Position numbers and translations under genes: made by a program. 64,000 nt of DNA from Candidatus Kapaibacterium thiocyanatum (GTDB lineage: Bacteria; Bacteroidota; Ignavibacteria; Kapaibacteriales; Kapaibacteriaceae), in the NCBI GenBank assembly GCA_001899175.1, contig MKVH01000024.1:744001-808000 (forward strand), written 5' to 3'. Shown one piece after another: positions 1-8,786 of this stretch; the stretch's first letter is position 1, and each line of letters begins with the position of its first letter. The notes under the pieces are model-generated. The model was not told the DNA's origin. It did no database searches and was given only the letters and a program-made list of their open reading frames with translations.

Positions 1-2
1 GC

Positions 3-644
3 TATCTCATTGGCTCGATTCCTACGGCGTTGATCATCAGCAAAAAGGTTTTCGGCTTCGACATCCGCCAGAAGGGTAGCGGCAATATGGGCAGTACGAA
101 TGCCTTCCGCGTCCTCGGCTGGAAGTGGGGCGTTGTCGTCCAGGTTGCCGATATTCTCAAGGGACTCGTCGCGGTACTTCTGGTGGCACTGTTCTTCGAT
201 ACGCAGATGCCATTCCAGAACCGTACTCCGTTCGAGGATGCGACGGTCGTGAAGCTCATCGCCGGGTTCTCGGCCGTGGTCGGTCATATATGGTCCGTCT
301 TCGCCGGTTTCCGTGGTGGCAAGGGCATCAATACGTCGGTAGGCCTGCTCATCGCGGTGGCTCCCATCGAAGTGTCCATCGCTGCCGGTATCTTCCTCTT
401 CGCCCTGTTCGCATCGGGATACGTCTCTCTCGGAAGCATCATCGCCGCCATGAGCGTACCCGGAACGATGGCCATCCGGCACAATATCTTCGGTGTCGAG
501 ATAGAAGGCTATCATGTCCTCGTTCACTTCTGCATCGTCCTGTCCTTGCTCGTGATCTACGCCCATCGTACGAACATCAAGCGATTGCTGGCAGGCACGG
601 AAAACCGGTTCTCCCGGATGCAGATCTTCAAGAAGAAGTCCTGA
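3..644 (+). CDS. plsY: Glycerol-3-phosphate acyltransferase PlsY (5' end missing)
   Basis: Membrane acyltransferase that moves an acyl group from acyl-phosphate to glycerol-3-phosphate, the first step of phospholipid synthesis. The frame is open from base 3 with no start in the window; it begins YLIGSIPTALIISK, the classic PlsY first helix, followed by the conserved KGSGNMGSTN substrate-binding motif. A second family motif, GHIWSVFAGFRGGKGI, lies mid-protein. Several hydrophobic segments fit the multi-pass family. About 213 residues are visible, so only a short N-terminal part is lost. The ATG at base 30 lies after the first helix and is not the true start. gpsA, which makes the glycerol-3-phosphate substrate, begins 15 bases downstream, a sensible pathway pair. 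Confidence 0.95.
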   Translation, partial: YLIGSIPTALIISKKVFGFDIRQKGSGNMGSTNAFRVLGWKWGVVVQVADILKGLVAVLLVALFFDTQMPFQNRTPFEDATVVKLIAGFSAVVGHIWSVFAGFRGGKGINTSVGLLIAVAPIEVSIAAGIFLFALFASGYVSLGSIIAAMSVPGTMAIRHNIFGVEIEGYHVLVHFCIVLSLLVIYAHRTNIKRLLAGTENRFSRMQIFKKKS

Positions 645-659
645 CCCCTCCAGATCGCC

Positions 660-1652
660 ATGCATGATATGCACGTTGCCATTCTCGGTGCCGGAGCATG
701 GGGAACGGCACTGGCCGCCGTCGCCTCGGACAATGGCAATTCCGTTGCATTGTGGGCGCGCAAACAGGACGTCGTCGACGAAATCAATACGCGTCGAACG
801 AACGAACGCTTCCTGCCCGGTGCCGTCCTCTCCACGTCCGTTACCGCCACGACCGATCTGTCGGACGTCCGCAGAGCCGACCTCGTCGTCATCGCCATAC
901 CGACGCAGTTCATCCGTCCCGTACTGACGGCCACTCCTGGCATCCTCGCCGGAATGGACGTCGTGAACGTGGCCAAAGGCATCGAACTGAAGACTCATCT
1001 CCGCGTCTCGCAGATACTCGACGATGCCGGGATCGGACATCGCAGCTATGCCATGCTGAGCGGCCCGAGCCATGCCGAGGAAGTCGTTCTCCGCATGCCG
1101 ACGACCGTCGTGGCCGCAAGCCTCGATACGGTCTTCGCCGATACGGTGCAGCGCGTGTTCTCGACGAAGGATTTCAGGGTCTATACCACCGACGACGTCG
1201 TCGGTGTGGAAACGTGCGGCGCATTGAAGAACGTCATCGCCATCGCCGCCGGTATCGTCGACGGTCTAGGTCTCGGGGACAATACGAAGGCCGCCCTCAT
1301 CACGCGCGGTCTGGCCGAGATATCCCGCCTTGGCGTCGCCATCGGTGCGCAGCAGTCCACCTTCTTCGGGCTCGCCGGCCTCGGGGACCTTTTCGTGACG
1401 TGTACGTCGCGGCACAGCCGGAATCGTTACGTCGGTGACGAGATAGGGAAGGGACGCACGCTGACGGATATCCTGTCGGGGATGAGTGCCGTCGCCGAAG
1501 GGGTGCCCACGACGCGATCCGCGCTCGAACTGGCGGCGGCAGTGAATGTAGAAATGCCTATCACGGAGAAGGTCGGTTCGATCCTGTTCGACGGAGAGGA
1601 TCCGAGAACGGCGATCCGCGATCTGATGATGCGGCCGCACAAGGCCGAATGA
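660..1652 (+). CDS. gpsA: NAD(P)-dependent glycerol-3-phosphate dehydrogenase
   Basis: Cytosolic enzyme reducing dihydroxyacetone phosphate to sn-glycerol-3-phosphate for phospholipid synthesis. The N-terminus carries the Rossmann motif GAGAWGTALA. Further family motifs are the catalytic-lysine segment VETCGALKNVIAIAAGI and the conserved GLAGLGDLFVTCTS. The 330-residue length is normal for GpsA. An alternative start three codons in (ATG at 669, giving MHVAILGAG) is equally plausible because no clear Shine-Dalgarno supports either. It follows plsY, which uses its product. Confidence 0.96.
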   Translation: MHDMHVAILGAGAWGTALAAVASDNGNSVALWARKQDVVDEINTRRTNERFLPGAVLSTSVTATTDLSDVRRADLVVIAIPTQFIRPVLTATPGILAGMDVVNVAKGIELKTHLRVSQILDDAGIGHRSYAMLSGPSHAEEVVLRMPTTVVAASLDTVFADTVQRVFSTKDFRVYTTDDVVGVETCGALKNVIAIAAGIVDGLGLGDNTKAALITRGLAEISRLGVAIGAQQSTFFGLAGLGDLFVTCTSRHSRNRYVGDEIGKGRTLTDILSGMSAVAEGVPTTRSALELAAAVNVEMPITEKVGSILFDGEDPRTAIRDLMMRPHKAE

Positions 1653-1673
1653 CCCGGTAGGGTACAAGCAGGT

Positions 1674-2240
1674 TCAGGGACGTGACCGGAGCGATTCCAT
1701 ATGGATGCGTACGGCTTCCTGATCGGCGGCCGAACGGTTCTGTCCCATCTTGTGCTTGCCCTGCAGTTCCCGTACCCTCATATCCACCATCACGATGCCG
1801 CCGAGAAGAGGGTCCACCAGATCCGGCGTCAGACGTTCCCACAGGCCGGGATCGGCGTCGTGAATCTCGATCAGTGTCCTGAGGCGGTCGCGGACGGCCT
1901 CGGCGTCGGTGACGATGGCCGAGTCGCCATAGGCATGAACAGTCGTGTAGTTCCAGGTCGGAACGTCGATGGCCGTATAGATCGACGGCGGAATGTAGGC
2001 GTGGTCGCCGGAGAAGATGACGAGCGTCTCGCCCCCGGTGAGCTCCTTCCAGTGGTCGTTGGCGCGTGAAAGGTGGAACGTGCAGACGACGTCGTCGTTC
2101 CGTTGCCGGACGACGACGGGCATATGCGTCGCGACGGGCCTGCTGCCGCTGCCGGAAATCACGATGGCGAAGGGATGGTCCTGCATGAAGGCGATCATCT
2201 CGTCGCGATCGGTCATGAGGTTATGCTTCGGGACGTACAT
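1674..2240 (-). CDS. PaiB-like FMN-binding split-barrel protein
   Basis: Belongs to the PaiB / FMN-binding negative transcriptional regulator family, a flavin-binding split barrel; in Bacillus PaiB affects sporulation and protease genes. From the chosen start it reads MYVPKHNLMTDRDEMIAFM, a near-consensus PaiB opening, followed by the family blocks VIFSGDHAYIPPSIY and VPTWNYTTVHAYG. A longer open frame to 2273 exists, but the family starts at the MYVPKH methionine, so 2240 was chosen. It overlaps the 3' end of xseB by 20 bases and is probably in the same transcript. What it regulates here cannot be told from sequence; a simple flavin reductase role is equally possible. Confidence 0.85.
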   Translation of the reverse strand: MYVPKHNLMTDRDEMIAFMQDHPFAIVISGSGSRPVATHMPVVVRQRNDDVVCTFHLSRANDHWKELTGGETLVIFSGDHAYIPPSIYTAIDVPTWNYTTVHAYGDSAIVTDAEAVRDRLRTLIEIHDADPGLWERLTPDLVDPLLGGIVMVDMRVRELQGKHKMGQNRSAADQEAVRIHMESLRSRP

Positions 2241-2433
2241 CGCCGGTGAGTCGCTCGATGGTGAGTTCGGCATTGGTGAGATACGATCTGCAGTCGGCCG
2301 CCAGCTTCATGCCTTCCTCGAAGGCCTTGAGCTGGGCGTCGAGCGGTTGATCTCCTGCATCGAGCATACGCGCGATGTCTTCGAGACGCCTGAGCTGATC
2401 CTCAAGCGAGGGTTGTTCCTTGGTCTTCGCCAT
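2221..2433 (-). CDS. xseB: Exodeoxyribonuclease VII small subunit
   Basis: Small helical subunit that assembles in several copies on XseA to form exonuclease VII, which degrades single-stranded DNA from either end. The 70-residue protein has the family pattern LEDQLRRLEDIARMLDAG followed by a second helix with KAFEEGMKLAADC. It overlaps the 3' end of xseA by 32 bases, as often happens for this pair, which supports both identity and start. Confidence 0.92.
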   Translation of the reverse strand: MAKTKEQPSLEDQLRRLEDIARMLDAGDQPLDAQLKAFEEGMKLAADCRSYLTNAELTIERLTGDVRPEA

Positions 2434-3670
2434 CGATGTTCTCCGTTAAGGGCGTTGTTGCTTGAATGAGCGCCATGCTGACGTCGGCGTGGCGGCGTAT
2501 GGTGACGGTCTCGCCCGGCTGCAGCATCTCGTCGGTCATCACGACGTGGCCATTGCGTTCGACCACGGCGAAGCCACGGCGCAGCGGGGCCAGTGGATGG
2601 AGGGACCTGCATAGCGTGACGGCATGGTCGACGCGTTGCGTAAGCATGGCGAGACGATGACGAACGCTGCGTTCGTAACGCACCGTGAGCTCGTCGATCC
2701 GCTGGGCACGAAGATGGATGCGTTCCATCAGACGCTGCGCCGCCGTGCCGTCCAGGAAGTCCGTGACCATTTCCATCAGGTCGTCCACGCGTTCCGTCAT
2801 GGTGTCGATCATGCTCAGGCGCGCTTCGTCGATGGACATCAGCAGATCGTCGATCGTTACCGGAGTGGCCAGGACGGCAGCGGCCGTCGGTGTAGCGGCA
2901 CGGACGTCCGCGACGAGATCGGCGATGGTGACGTCCGTTTCGTGCCCTACGGCCGAGATCACCGGTAGTCGCGAGCGATAGATGGCCTCGGCGACCGGTT
3001 CGGTGTTGAAGGCCCAGAGGTCTTCCAGGGACCCACCACCACGGCCGGCGATGATGACTTCGGCGTCGGTGAGATTCATCTGGTCGATGGCCAGCGCGAT
3101 ATCCTCGGCTGCCCCGTCGCCCTGGACGAGGGCCGGACGGAAGATGACGCGCGCGGCAGGGAACCGGCCGGCGATCGTGGACATGATGTCCTGCACGGCA
3201 GCCCCGGTCGGCGACGTGATGACGCCGATGACGACGGGCATACGTGGCAGTGGCCGCTTGCGTTCCCAGGCGAAGAGCCCTTTCGCGTCGAGCCTGCGTT
3301 TCAGCGCCTCGAAGGCCTGATGGAGGTCTCCGATACCGGCCGGACGCATGAGGGCGCAGTCGATCTGATACCTGCCCTGTGGCGGATAGACGGTCAGACG
3401 TCCGAATATCACGACCCGCATGCCGTCTTCAGGCACGAAGGACACGGAGCGGGTACGCCACATGACGCAGGCGATCTGGGCTTCGGAGTCCTTCAGCGTG
3501 AAGTAGCGATGCCCGGATGTATGATGCTTGTAGTTCGATATCTCGCCTTCGACGACGACGTCGCCGATTCCTTCCGTGAGCAGGGCACGGATGGCATTGG
3601 TAAGATCACTGACACTGACGGCTTCATCGATCATAGGGCGTGCAATTTCGTAGTTTTCCGCTTCGTTCAC
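2402..3670 (-). CDS. xseA: Exodeoxyribonuclease VII large subunit
   Basis: Catalytic subunit of exonuclease VII. The N-terminal OB-fold contains the family blocks VVVEGEISNYKHHTSGH and YFTLKDSEAQIACVMWR. The nuclease domain has IGVITSPTGAAVQDI, a GRGGGSLEDLWAFN motif and the conserved VGHETDVTIADLVAD. A shorter C-terminal region with helical character precedes the ending block RRGFAVV. At 422 residues it is of normal size. The annotated start is a GTG at 3670 with no clear Shine-Dalgarno; an ATG at 3634, 12 codons in, would also keep the whole OB-fold. It is divergent from ispF with only 14 bases between starts. Confidence 0.95.
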   Translation of the reverse strand: MNEAENYEIARPMIDEAVSVSDLTNAIRALLTEGIGDVVVEGEISNYKHHTSGHRYFTLKDSEAQIACVMWRTRSVSFVPEDGMRVVIFGRLTVYPPQGRYQIDCALMRPAGIGDLHQAFEALKRRLDAKGLFAWERKRPLPRMPVVIGVITSPTGAAVQDIMSTIAGRFPAARVIFRPALVQGDGAAEDIALAIDQMNLTDAEVIIAGRGGGSLEDLWAFNTEPVAEAIYRSRLPVISAVGHETDVTIADLVADVRAATPTAAAVLATPVTIDDLLMSIDEARLSMIDTMTERVDDLMEMVTDFLDGTAAQRLMERIHLRAQRIDELTVRYERSVRHRLAMLTQRVDHAVTLCRSLHPLAPLRRGFAVVERNGHVVMTDEMLQPGETVTIRRHADVSMALIQATTPLTENIDGEDQGTTLA

Positions 3671-3684
3671 GAAGGAAACATGTA

Positions 3685-4155
3685 ATGGTCGGATTCGGCT
3701 ATGATGTCCATCGCCTCGCCGAAGGCGAAACGCTCGTTCTTGGCGGAATCACCATTCCGTCGCCACATGGTACCGTCGCCCACAGCGACGGCGACGTCGT
3801 CCTGCACGCTCTCGTGGACGCCCTCCTGGGCGCCCTGGCGCTGGGCGATATCGGCGAGCATTTTCCCGATACCGATCCGCGGTGGCGCGGTGAGCCGAGC
3901 GGTACCTTCGTTCGCCATGCTGTGAAGCTGGTGCGCGAATCGGGGCATCGTATCGTGAATATCGACGCCACGCTCATCCTTGAATCCCCGAAGATCCTTC
4001 CCTACAAGCAGTCGATGCGCGAGTGCATGGCCGATCTGTGCGGACTCCCGCTCGAACGCGTGAGCATCAAGGCCACGACGTCCGAACGTCTGGGATTCGC
4101 CGGACGCAAGGAAGGTGTGGAAGCCTACTGTATCTGTGAGGTCCAGCCGCAATGA
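3685..4155 (+). CDS. ispF: 2-C-methyl-D-erythritol 2,4-cyclodiphosphate synthase
   Basis: Zinc enzyme of the non-mevalonate isoprenoid pathway that forms the cyclic diphosphate. The protein opens GFGYDVHRL with metal ligands Asp7 and His9; the third ligand is His41 in HSDGDVVLHALVDALLGA. FPDTDPRW and the C-terminal KATTSERLGFAGRKEG complete the family signature. The 156-residue length is typical. An upstream in-frame ATG at 3640 exists, but the ATG at 3685 has GAAGGA (3671-3676) upstream and gives the canonical N-terminus. Its stop overlaps the start of the histidine kinase in an ATGA arrangement. Confidence 0.96.
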   Translation: MVGFGYDVHRLAEGETLVLGGITIPSPHGTVAHSDGDVVLHALVDALLGALALGDIGEHFPDTDPRWRGEPSGTFVRHAVKLVRESGHRIVNIDATLILESPKILPYKQSMRECMADLCGLPLERVSIKATTSERLGFAGRKEGVEAYCICEVQPQ

Positions 4156-6434
4156 TGCGGAAGCTGATCGTTGTCCTTCTCCTTTCCGCCCTGCCATCGC
4201 TGCGTGCGGTAGCGGACGATTCGTACCCACTCACGCTGCGGCCCGTCAGCCGCATCGCCGGTACCATGCTTCCTGCCGATGAGGAGGGGACGTTGTGGTA
4301 CGTCGTGGAACAGCGATCCGTATGGGATGTGAACGCTCCGTCGCTACGGACCATCGACGCGGAGGGCCGGCCGAAACGTCACGTGCGTTCGGGCATGGAG
4401 ATACGTGCGGCGATGCCGCTGAGAGATGGGATCGCCGTCGTGATCCGTGAAGAAGGTCAGCAGCACTGGCTCGCCGTCTTCGACAAGACTCTTACCGAGC
4501 GCAGTCGATCCAGGCTCGAGGGCACGGGGACGATGGTCGAGATCAGCGGACGACCGGACAGCGATGTCGTCTACGTCAGCATCGGCGGGACCCTCACTGC
4601 GTGTACGCTGGGAGAGAAGACCATCACGACAAGGGTGTTCGACGATCATATCAGCGGACTCCTGTCCTTGAGCGGCAGGGAAGGTCTGGACGTCGCCTAT
4701 ATCCATCCCGTCGGTACGTTGTCCTATCTCACCGTCCTCGATACCACGCAGCGCGTGCGGACGTATGTCGTCGTTCCCATGGCACCGCAATCACGTCTCG
4801 AACAGGTCGGAACCGCCATCGTGGTCTATACGCCGATCGACGATGTCCGCGGCACGCAGATCACGATCGTCGATCCCGCTACGTCGCGGTCGCAGTTCCT
4901 TACGGTGGACGTGCCGCCGCAGTTGATCACGAGCTACATGCAGAACGGCCAGATCACGTCGGCCATCGTCCGGTTGCAGAACGGACGGTACGATCTGTGC
5001 GTCACGTCGCTGCGCCAGCTCGGAACGCTGGCCTCGACCGATGGCGAGACGATCAACGGCGCCTATGGGCGCCCCCTCCTCGTCCGGCATATCGCAGACT
5101 CCCTGGTGATCTGCTGCACGGGCGGCATCCTGGCCGCGACGGCACACGGTGAAGTATTGTCGAGCGATACGCTGACGGTCGACGGCGAAGCCACGAATCT
5201 CGCCGTCCATCGGCATCCCGCAGGCTTCATCATCGCCGGAGCCCAGGGAAGCATCGTCATCGCCCGCGAGCATCAGATATTCTGGCGCATGATACGGTTC
5301 GGACGGGACGTCCTTACCTACGTCGTACCGATCCTGATGGGACTCGGTCTGCTGTTCATGCTCAGCATCAATTTCCGTCAGCGCCGGCTGCTCGGCGCGA
5401 TGATGGAACTGCCGGGCGCAGGCCTCGTGATCCATCTCGATGCGAACGGACGTCTGCTCCGCACCAACGACCGTGCGGCCCACCTTCTCAAGATCACGAG
5501 TAGTGTTCCGATGCGCAGGCTCTTCCGTACCTATGCCCTGCACGATGGCGTCGGAGATCTGCTCGACTTCGTCAATCAGGTGCAGAGCATCCGTACGGCA
5601 GTCTCCGACAAGGTCGTCATCACCGACGGTGAAGCGTCGAGAGAGTATGTCTTCTCCGCGGTGCCGCTCCGTGGGGCCTTCGGACGATACAACGGCTGCG
5701 TCATCACCGGTGTGGACATTACCGAAGCATTGGAACGCAGGCGTATCGTGAACTGGGCACAGCTCGCCCACGACATGCAGACCAATCTGTCCACCATTCG
5801 CCTCAATGCGGAACAGCTCGATGTGGACGGCAACGACGTGACGCGTGAGCGCCGCAGGCGCATTCTCTTCCAGGTCGGAGTCCTCATCCAGCGCGTACGC
5901 GACCTCGTCAGCGTCGGCCGCAGTGAGGAGTTGAATCGTCTGCCCGTCCATTCCGCCGAACTGTGCACGGAGATACGTCACGAGTTCGATCCGACGGTGT
6001 TCCCGCACGTCACGTTCTCGATGAAGCTTCGCGGGACGATGATGAACGTGGACAGACTCAAGATCTCCCGTGCGATACGGAATGCGGTGGAGAACGGCAT
6101 CAAGGCCATGCGCGGTCAACCCGGTACGATCGAGATCGCCACGTGGTTCGACCGCACGAACGTCTACGTCAGGGTGAGCGATACGGGAGCAGGAATGGAC
6201 GACGAAACGATGACGAACATGATGAAGCCCTTCTTCACGACCTCGAAGGATGGAAGCGGAACCGGAATCGGAACGATGATCATGCAGCACGTCATGCATC
6301 AGCATGGCGGATCGTTGCGCGTGACGAGCGAGGTAGGGAAGGGGACGCAGGTCATCTTCCGCATCCCTCACGGCATGGAAGGACCACGTCTCCGCAACGC
6401 CCAGTTCGCCGTTACTGACGAGGAGCCGGTATGA
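4152..6434 (+). CDS. Membrane sensor histidine kinase with PAS-like domain
   Basis: A 760-residue two-component sensor. Residues 1-22 form a signal sequence. Residues about 25-385 look extracytoplasmic and beta-rich, possibly a propeller-type sensor, though I see no named repeat. A single transmembrane segment lies at about 386-406 and a PAS-like region follows. The phospho-acceptor segment is AHDMQTNLSTIRLNAEQL with His540. The ATPase domain contains the N-box RAIRNAVENGIKAM, the G1 box DTGAGMD near residue 677 and a later GSGTGIGTMI box. It sits between ispF and ruvX with 4-base overlaps at both ends, so it is translationally coupled to housekeeping genes. No response regulator is nearby, so its partner and signal are unknown. 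Confidence 0.9.
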   Translation: MMRKLIVVLLLSALPSLRAVADDSYPLTLRPVSRIAGTMLPADEEGTLWYVVEQRSVWDVNAPSLRTIDAEGRPKRHVRSGMEIRAAMPLRDGIAVVIREEGQQHWLAVFDKTLTERSRSRLEGTGTMVEISGRPDSDVVYVSIGGTLTACTLGEKTITTRVFDDHISGLLSLSGREGLDVAYIHPVGTLSYLTVLDTTQRVRTYVVVPMAPQSRLEQVGTAIVVYTPIDDVRGTQITIVDPATSRSQFLTVDVPPQLITSYMQNGQITSAIVRLQNGRYDLCVTSLRQLGTLASTDGETINGAYGRPLLVRHIADSLVICCTGGILAATAHGEVLSSDTLTVDGEATNLAVHRHPAGFIIAGAQGSIVIAREHQIFWRMIRFGRDVLTYVVPILMGLGLLFMLSINFRQRRLLGAMMELPGAGLVIHLDANGRLLRTNDRAAHLLKITSSVPMRRLFRTYALHDGVGDLLDFVNQVQSIRTAVSDKVVITDGEASREYVFSAVPLRGAFGRYNGCVITGVDITEALERRRIVNWAQLAHDMQTNLSTIRLNAEQLDVDGNDVTRERRRRILFQVGVLIQRVRDLVSVGRSEELNRLPVHSAELCTEIRHEFDPTVFPHVTFSMKLRGTMMNVDRLKISRAIRNAVENGIKAMRGQPGTIEIATWFDRTNVYVRVSDTGAGMDDETMTNMMKPFFTTSKDGSGTGIGTMIMQHVMHQHGGSLRVTSEVGKGTQVIFRIPHGMEGPRLRNAQFAVTDEEPV

Positions 6435-6901
6435 TCGATCTCACCACTTTGCGCGGAAAACGCCTCGCAGCCTTCGACTACGGTATGGCCCGCATCGGCG
6501 TGGCCGTCTGCGACGAATTCCATATCGTGGTCAGCACACGGCCAGTGATCGTCAATGATGCAGCGACCATATGGACGTCGATCCAGGAACGTCTCGCAGC
6601 CGATCGCATCGACGTGCTCCTCGTCGGCGTGCCCCGGCGTCATGACGACCAGAAGACGGAAATCATCGAAAGGATCGAAGCCTTCATCGAGGAACTCCGC
6701 ACGCGTATCGCCATTCCCGTGATGCCCGTGGACGAGGCCTTTTCGACGAAGCGCGCTCGTGAACTCATGCTTGTAACAGGAATGAAGAAAAAGCGTCGTC
6801 AGACCAAGGGCACGAAGGATGTCGTGGCGGCGGCCATCATCCTTCAGGACTTCCTGAAAGAGCTCGACTATCTTCCCAAGCCTCCATCGACATCGCCATG
6901 A
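6431..6901 (+). CDS. ruvX: RuvX/YqgF-family Holliday junction resolvase-like nuclease
   Basis: RNase H-fold nuclease of the YqgF/RuvX family, implicated in Holliday junction resolution and in pre-16S rRNA maturation. It begins with the first acidic strand LAAFDYGMARIGVA (Asp16), continues with VGVPRRHDD and VDEAFST, and ends with the third acidic segment containing DVVAAAIILQDFL. At 156 residues it is slightly longer than the usual 135-145 because of a C-terminal tail. Start and stop overlap the neighbours by 4 bases, so it belongs to the ispF-to-GWxTD transcription unit. Confidence 0.92.
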   Translation: MIDLTTLRGKRLAAFDYGMARIGVAVCDEFHIVVSTRPVIVNDAATIWTSIQERLAADRIDVLLVGVPRRHDDQKTEIIERIEAFIEELRTRIAIPVMPVDEAFSTKRARELMLVTGMKKKRRQTKGTKDVVAAAIILQDFLKELDYLPKPPSTSP

Positions 6902-8283
6902 AACACAGCGTTCTCGTTCCGACGATCATCTCGATGTTCGTGTTTACCATCGGTACACTGGCCCAGCCGAGAGGCATGCGCGACCAGACGATCTTCGTGG
7001 ACTACGGAGACCGCTTCTATGCGGAAACCTACGTCCTGCCCACGAAGGGCGCCGACTCGGCGCAATTGACGGTCTTCTTCAGGATGGCGAGCGACTTCCT
7101 GACCTTCGTCAAGGTCACGGACAGAAGCGACATCGGCGGCAACTACAAGGCCGACATGCCGGTGAACATCGAAGTACGCGATTCGCTCGGAGTGATCAGG
7201 AACAGGCAGTTGTGGAGAGGTACGGCCTATACGAATTCGTTCGAGGAGACGAACAACAAGAACGAGTTCCACTACGGATGGGCGCAGATGACGGTAGGCC
7301 CTGGCACGTATACCGTATCGCTGGAGATCAGCGCGCAGAAGGAAAGCAATCAGAAGAAGCTCAAGCTTCCTCCCGTGACGTTCAGTCCGGGACGGCGCGG
7401 CGGCCAGCTCTCGCCGGTCATGTTCGCCGATCCGCAGGAAGGACCGTATGGTGATCTCGTCAGTCCCTTCGTCTTCACGGGCAATCTGCCCTTCGTAGCC
7501 AGGGACGCCGTCGCGCTGCTCTTCGTGGCCGACGAGACGCCGCAGACGTACGACTACAGCATCAGGCAGCTTCCGCCCGATGCACGTGATATCCGCTGGT
7601 GGCAGGTCTCGGATGTCGTCGAATCCGTGACGTCGCAACCCGGCATCGTGCCGGTCATCAGTACGCGTTCCACGTCGGACAAGCCCTTCCTCGAATTCCG
7701 CAAGCTGGATGCGATGACGCATCCGATCGCTACCATGCGCATTCCCGTTCCGGTGACGGCGCTGGTACCAGGCCGTTACGAACTGCGCCTCGTCAGACGC
7801 GGGACGTCCGACACCATCGCGACGAAGTTCCAGATCCTCTGGGAAATGATGCCGCTGAGTCTCCGGAATCTCAACTACGCCGTCGACATCATGCGCTACA
7901 TCCTCACGGACGAGGAGATGGACAGGATCGACGACGGTCCGGATTCCGAGCGTCGTGCCAAGCTCATGGATTACTGGCGAAGGCAGGATCAGACCGGAGC
8001 CACCACGTACAACGAACGTATGGCCGAGTACTTCAAGCGTGTGGACCAGGCCTTCTTCGCCTTCAGTACGATACAGGAACCCGACGGCGCGAAGAGCGAA
8101 CGTGGAAAGATCTACATCCTTCACGGCCCGCCGACGAACGTGAGCCGCAAGCCGACGTCAGGCGATCGCCCGGTGGAGATCTGGACCTATGCCAATGCCG
8201 TGAACAAGACGTTCACGTTCGAGATCGACGACAAGGGCATCTACCGGTTACGCAAGATCGCGGCCACGACGGGCGATCACTGA
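6898..8283 (+). CDS. GWxTD-domain-like secreted protein
   Basis: A 461-residue protein with an N-terminal signal sequence ending near ALAQ-like residues 20-22, hence exported. The C-terminal third resembles the GWxTD domain common in Bacteroidota and Chlorobiota: LMDYWRRQDQT, then NERMAEYFKRVDQAFFAF, then ERGKIYILHGPPTNV. The name-giving Gly-Trp-x-Thr-Asp is not kept; the corresponding stretch reads EPDGAKSERG. The region before it is beta-rich and unassigned. The start overlaps the ruvX stop in ATGA. The function of this family is not established; envelope or gliding-related roles have been suggested from context only. Confidence 0.75.
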   Translation: MKHSVLVPTIISMFVFTIGTLAQPRGMRDQTIFVDYGDRFYAETYVLPTKGADSAQLTVFFRMASDFLTFVKVTDRSDIGGNYKADMPVNIEVRDSLGVIRNRQLWRGTAYTNSFEETNNKNEFHYGWAQMTVGPGTYTVSLEISAQKESNQKKLKLPPVTFSPGRRGGQLSPVMFADPQEGPYGDLVSPFVFTGNLPFVARDAVALLFVADETPQTYDYSIRQLPPDARDIRWWQVSDVVESVTSQPGIVPVISTRSTSDKPFLEFRKLDAMTHPIATMRIPVPVTALVPGRYELRLVRRGTSDTIATKFQILWEMMPLSLRNLNYAVDIMRYILTDEEMDRIDDGPDSERRAKLMDYWRRQDQTGATTYNERMAEYFKRVDQAFFAFSTIQEPDGAKSERGKIYILHGPPTNVSRKPTSGDRPVEIWTYANAVNKTFTFEIDDKGIYRLRKIAATTGDH

Positions 8284-8690
8284 TCGGTGCCTCTCGGTTC
8301 CCATGCCTCGCCGCCGCAGGGAACGTAGTCGTCCGTTACGTGTTCGTCGAGGATCGAGCAGAGCTGGTTCGTGGGATTGAAGTACCGGCATTTCCCGCAG
8401 AGCGTTTCCTCGGAGATACGTTCGATATGCTCGTTGAAGCGCTGGTACTGGACGTAGGCGGGATAGACGCCGATACCCCAGATCAGGAAGAGGGTGATGT
8501 ACCAGGTATAGTCCGAATACGTGTTGGCGTTGTAGATCATGGCTGCGATGCCGATGATAGCCACACGGAAGATGGCTGCGGCGACGATCGATCCCGTCGT
8601 GTAGTACGGTCGGTCGGTAGCGTATTCCGGCTCCCTGGTGCGGAGCAGGAACATGTCCAGTATCTGCTCGCCTGTCGAAGGTCGTGTCAT
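8277..8690 (-). CDS. Small membrane protein with a C-terminal four-Cys cluster
   Basis: Unrecognised 137-residue protein. Two hydrophobic segments (roughly residues 31-50 and 59-77) are followed by a soluble tail with four cysteines in the spacing C-x2-C-x8-C-x14-C (ETLCGKCRYF, NQLCSIL, DDYVPCGG), which looks like a metal or iron-sulfur site. The start at 8690 was chosen because AGGA lies 5 bases upstream; ATG at 8696 and an open frame to 8741 are alternatives. Its 3' end overlaps the convergent GWxTD gene by 7 bases. Confidence 0.65.
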   Translation of the reverse strand: MTRPSTGEQILDMFLLRTREPEYATDRPYYTTGSIVAAAIFRVAIIGIAAMIYNANTYSDYTWYITLFLIWGIGVYPAYVQYQRFNEHIERISEETLCGKCRYFNPTNQLCSILDEHVTDDYVPCGGEAWEPRGTDQ

Positions 8691-8786
8691 GGTCATCCTG
8701 CGTTGACGTTCGATCGGACATCCCATTTTGTATGGGATCATCTCTCTATCTTGACGTATCCGAATAATACCACTCTTGCGTCAGAC

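Noticed and set aside
7599-8786. Upstream extension of the mutL frame
   Set aside because: Overlaps the GWxTD-like gene and the Cys-cluster protein and encodes Arg-rich shadow sequence; MutL starts at 8787 with a canonical N-terminus.
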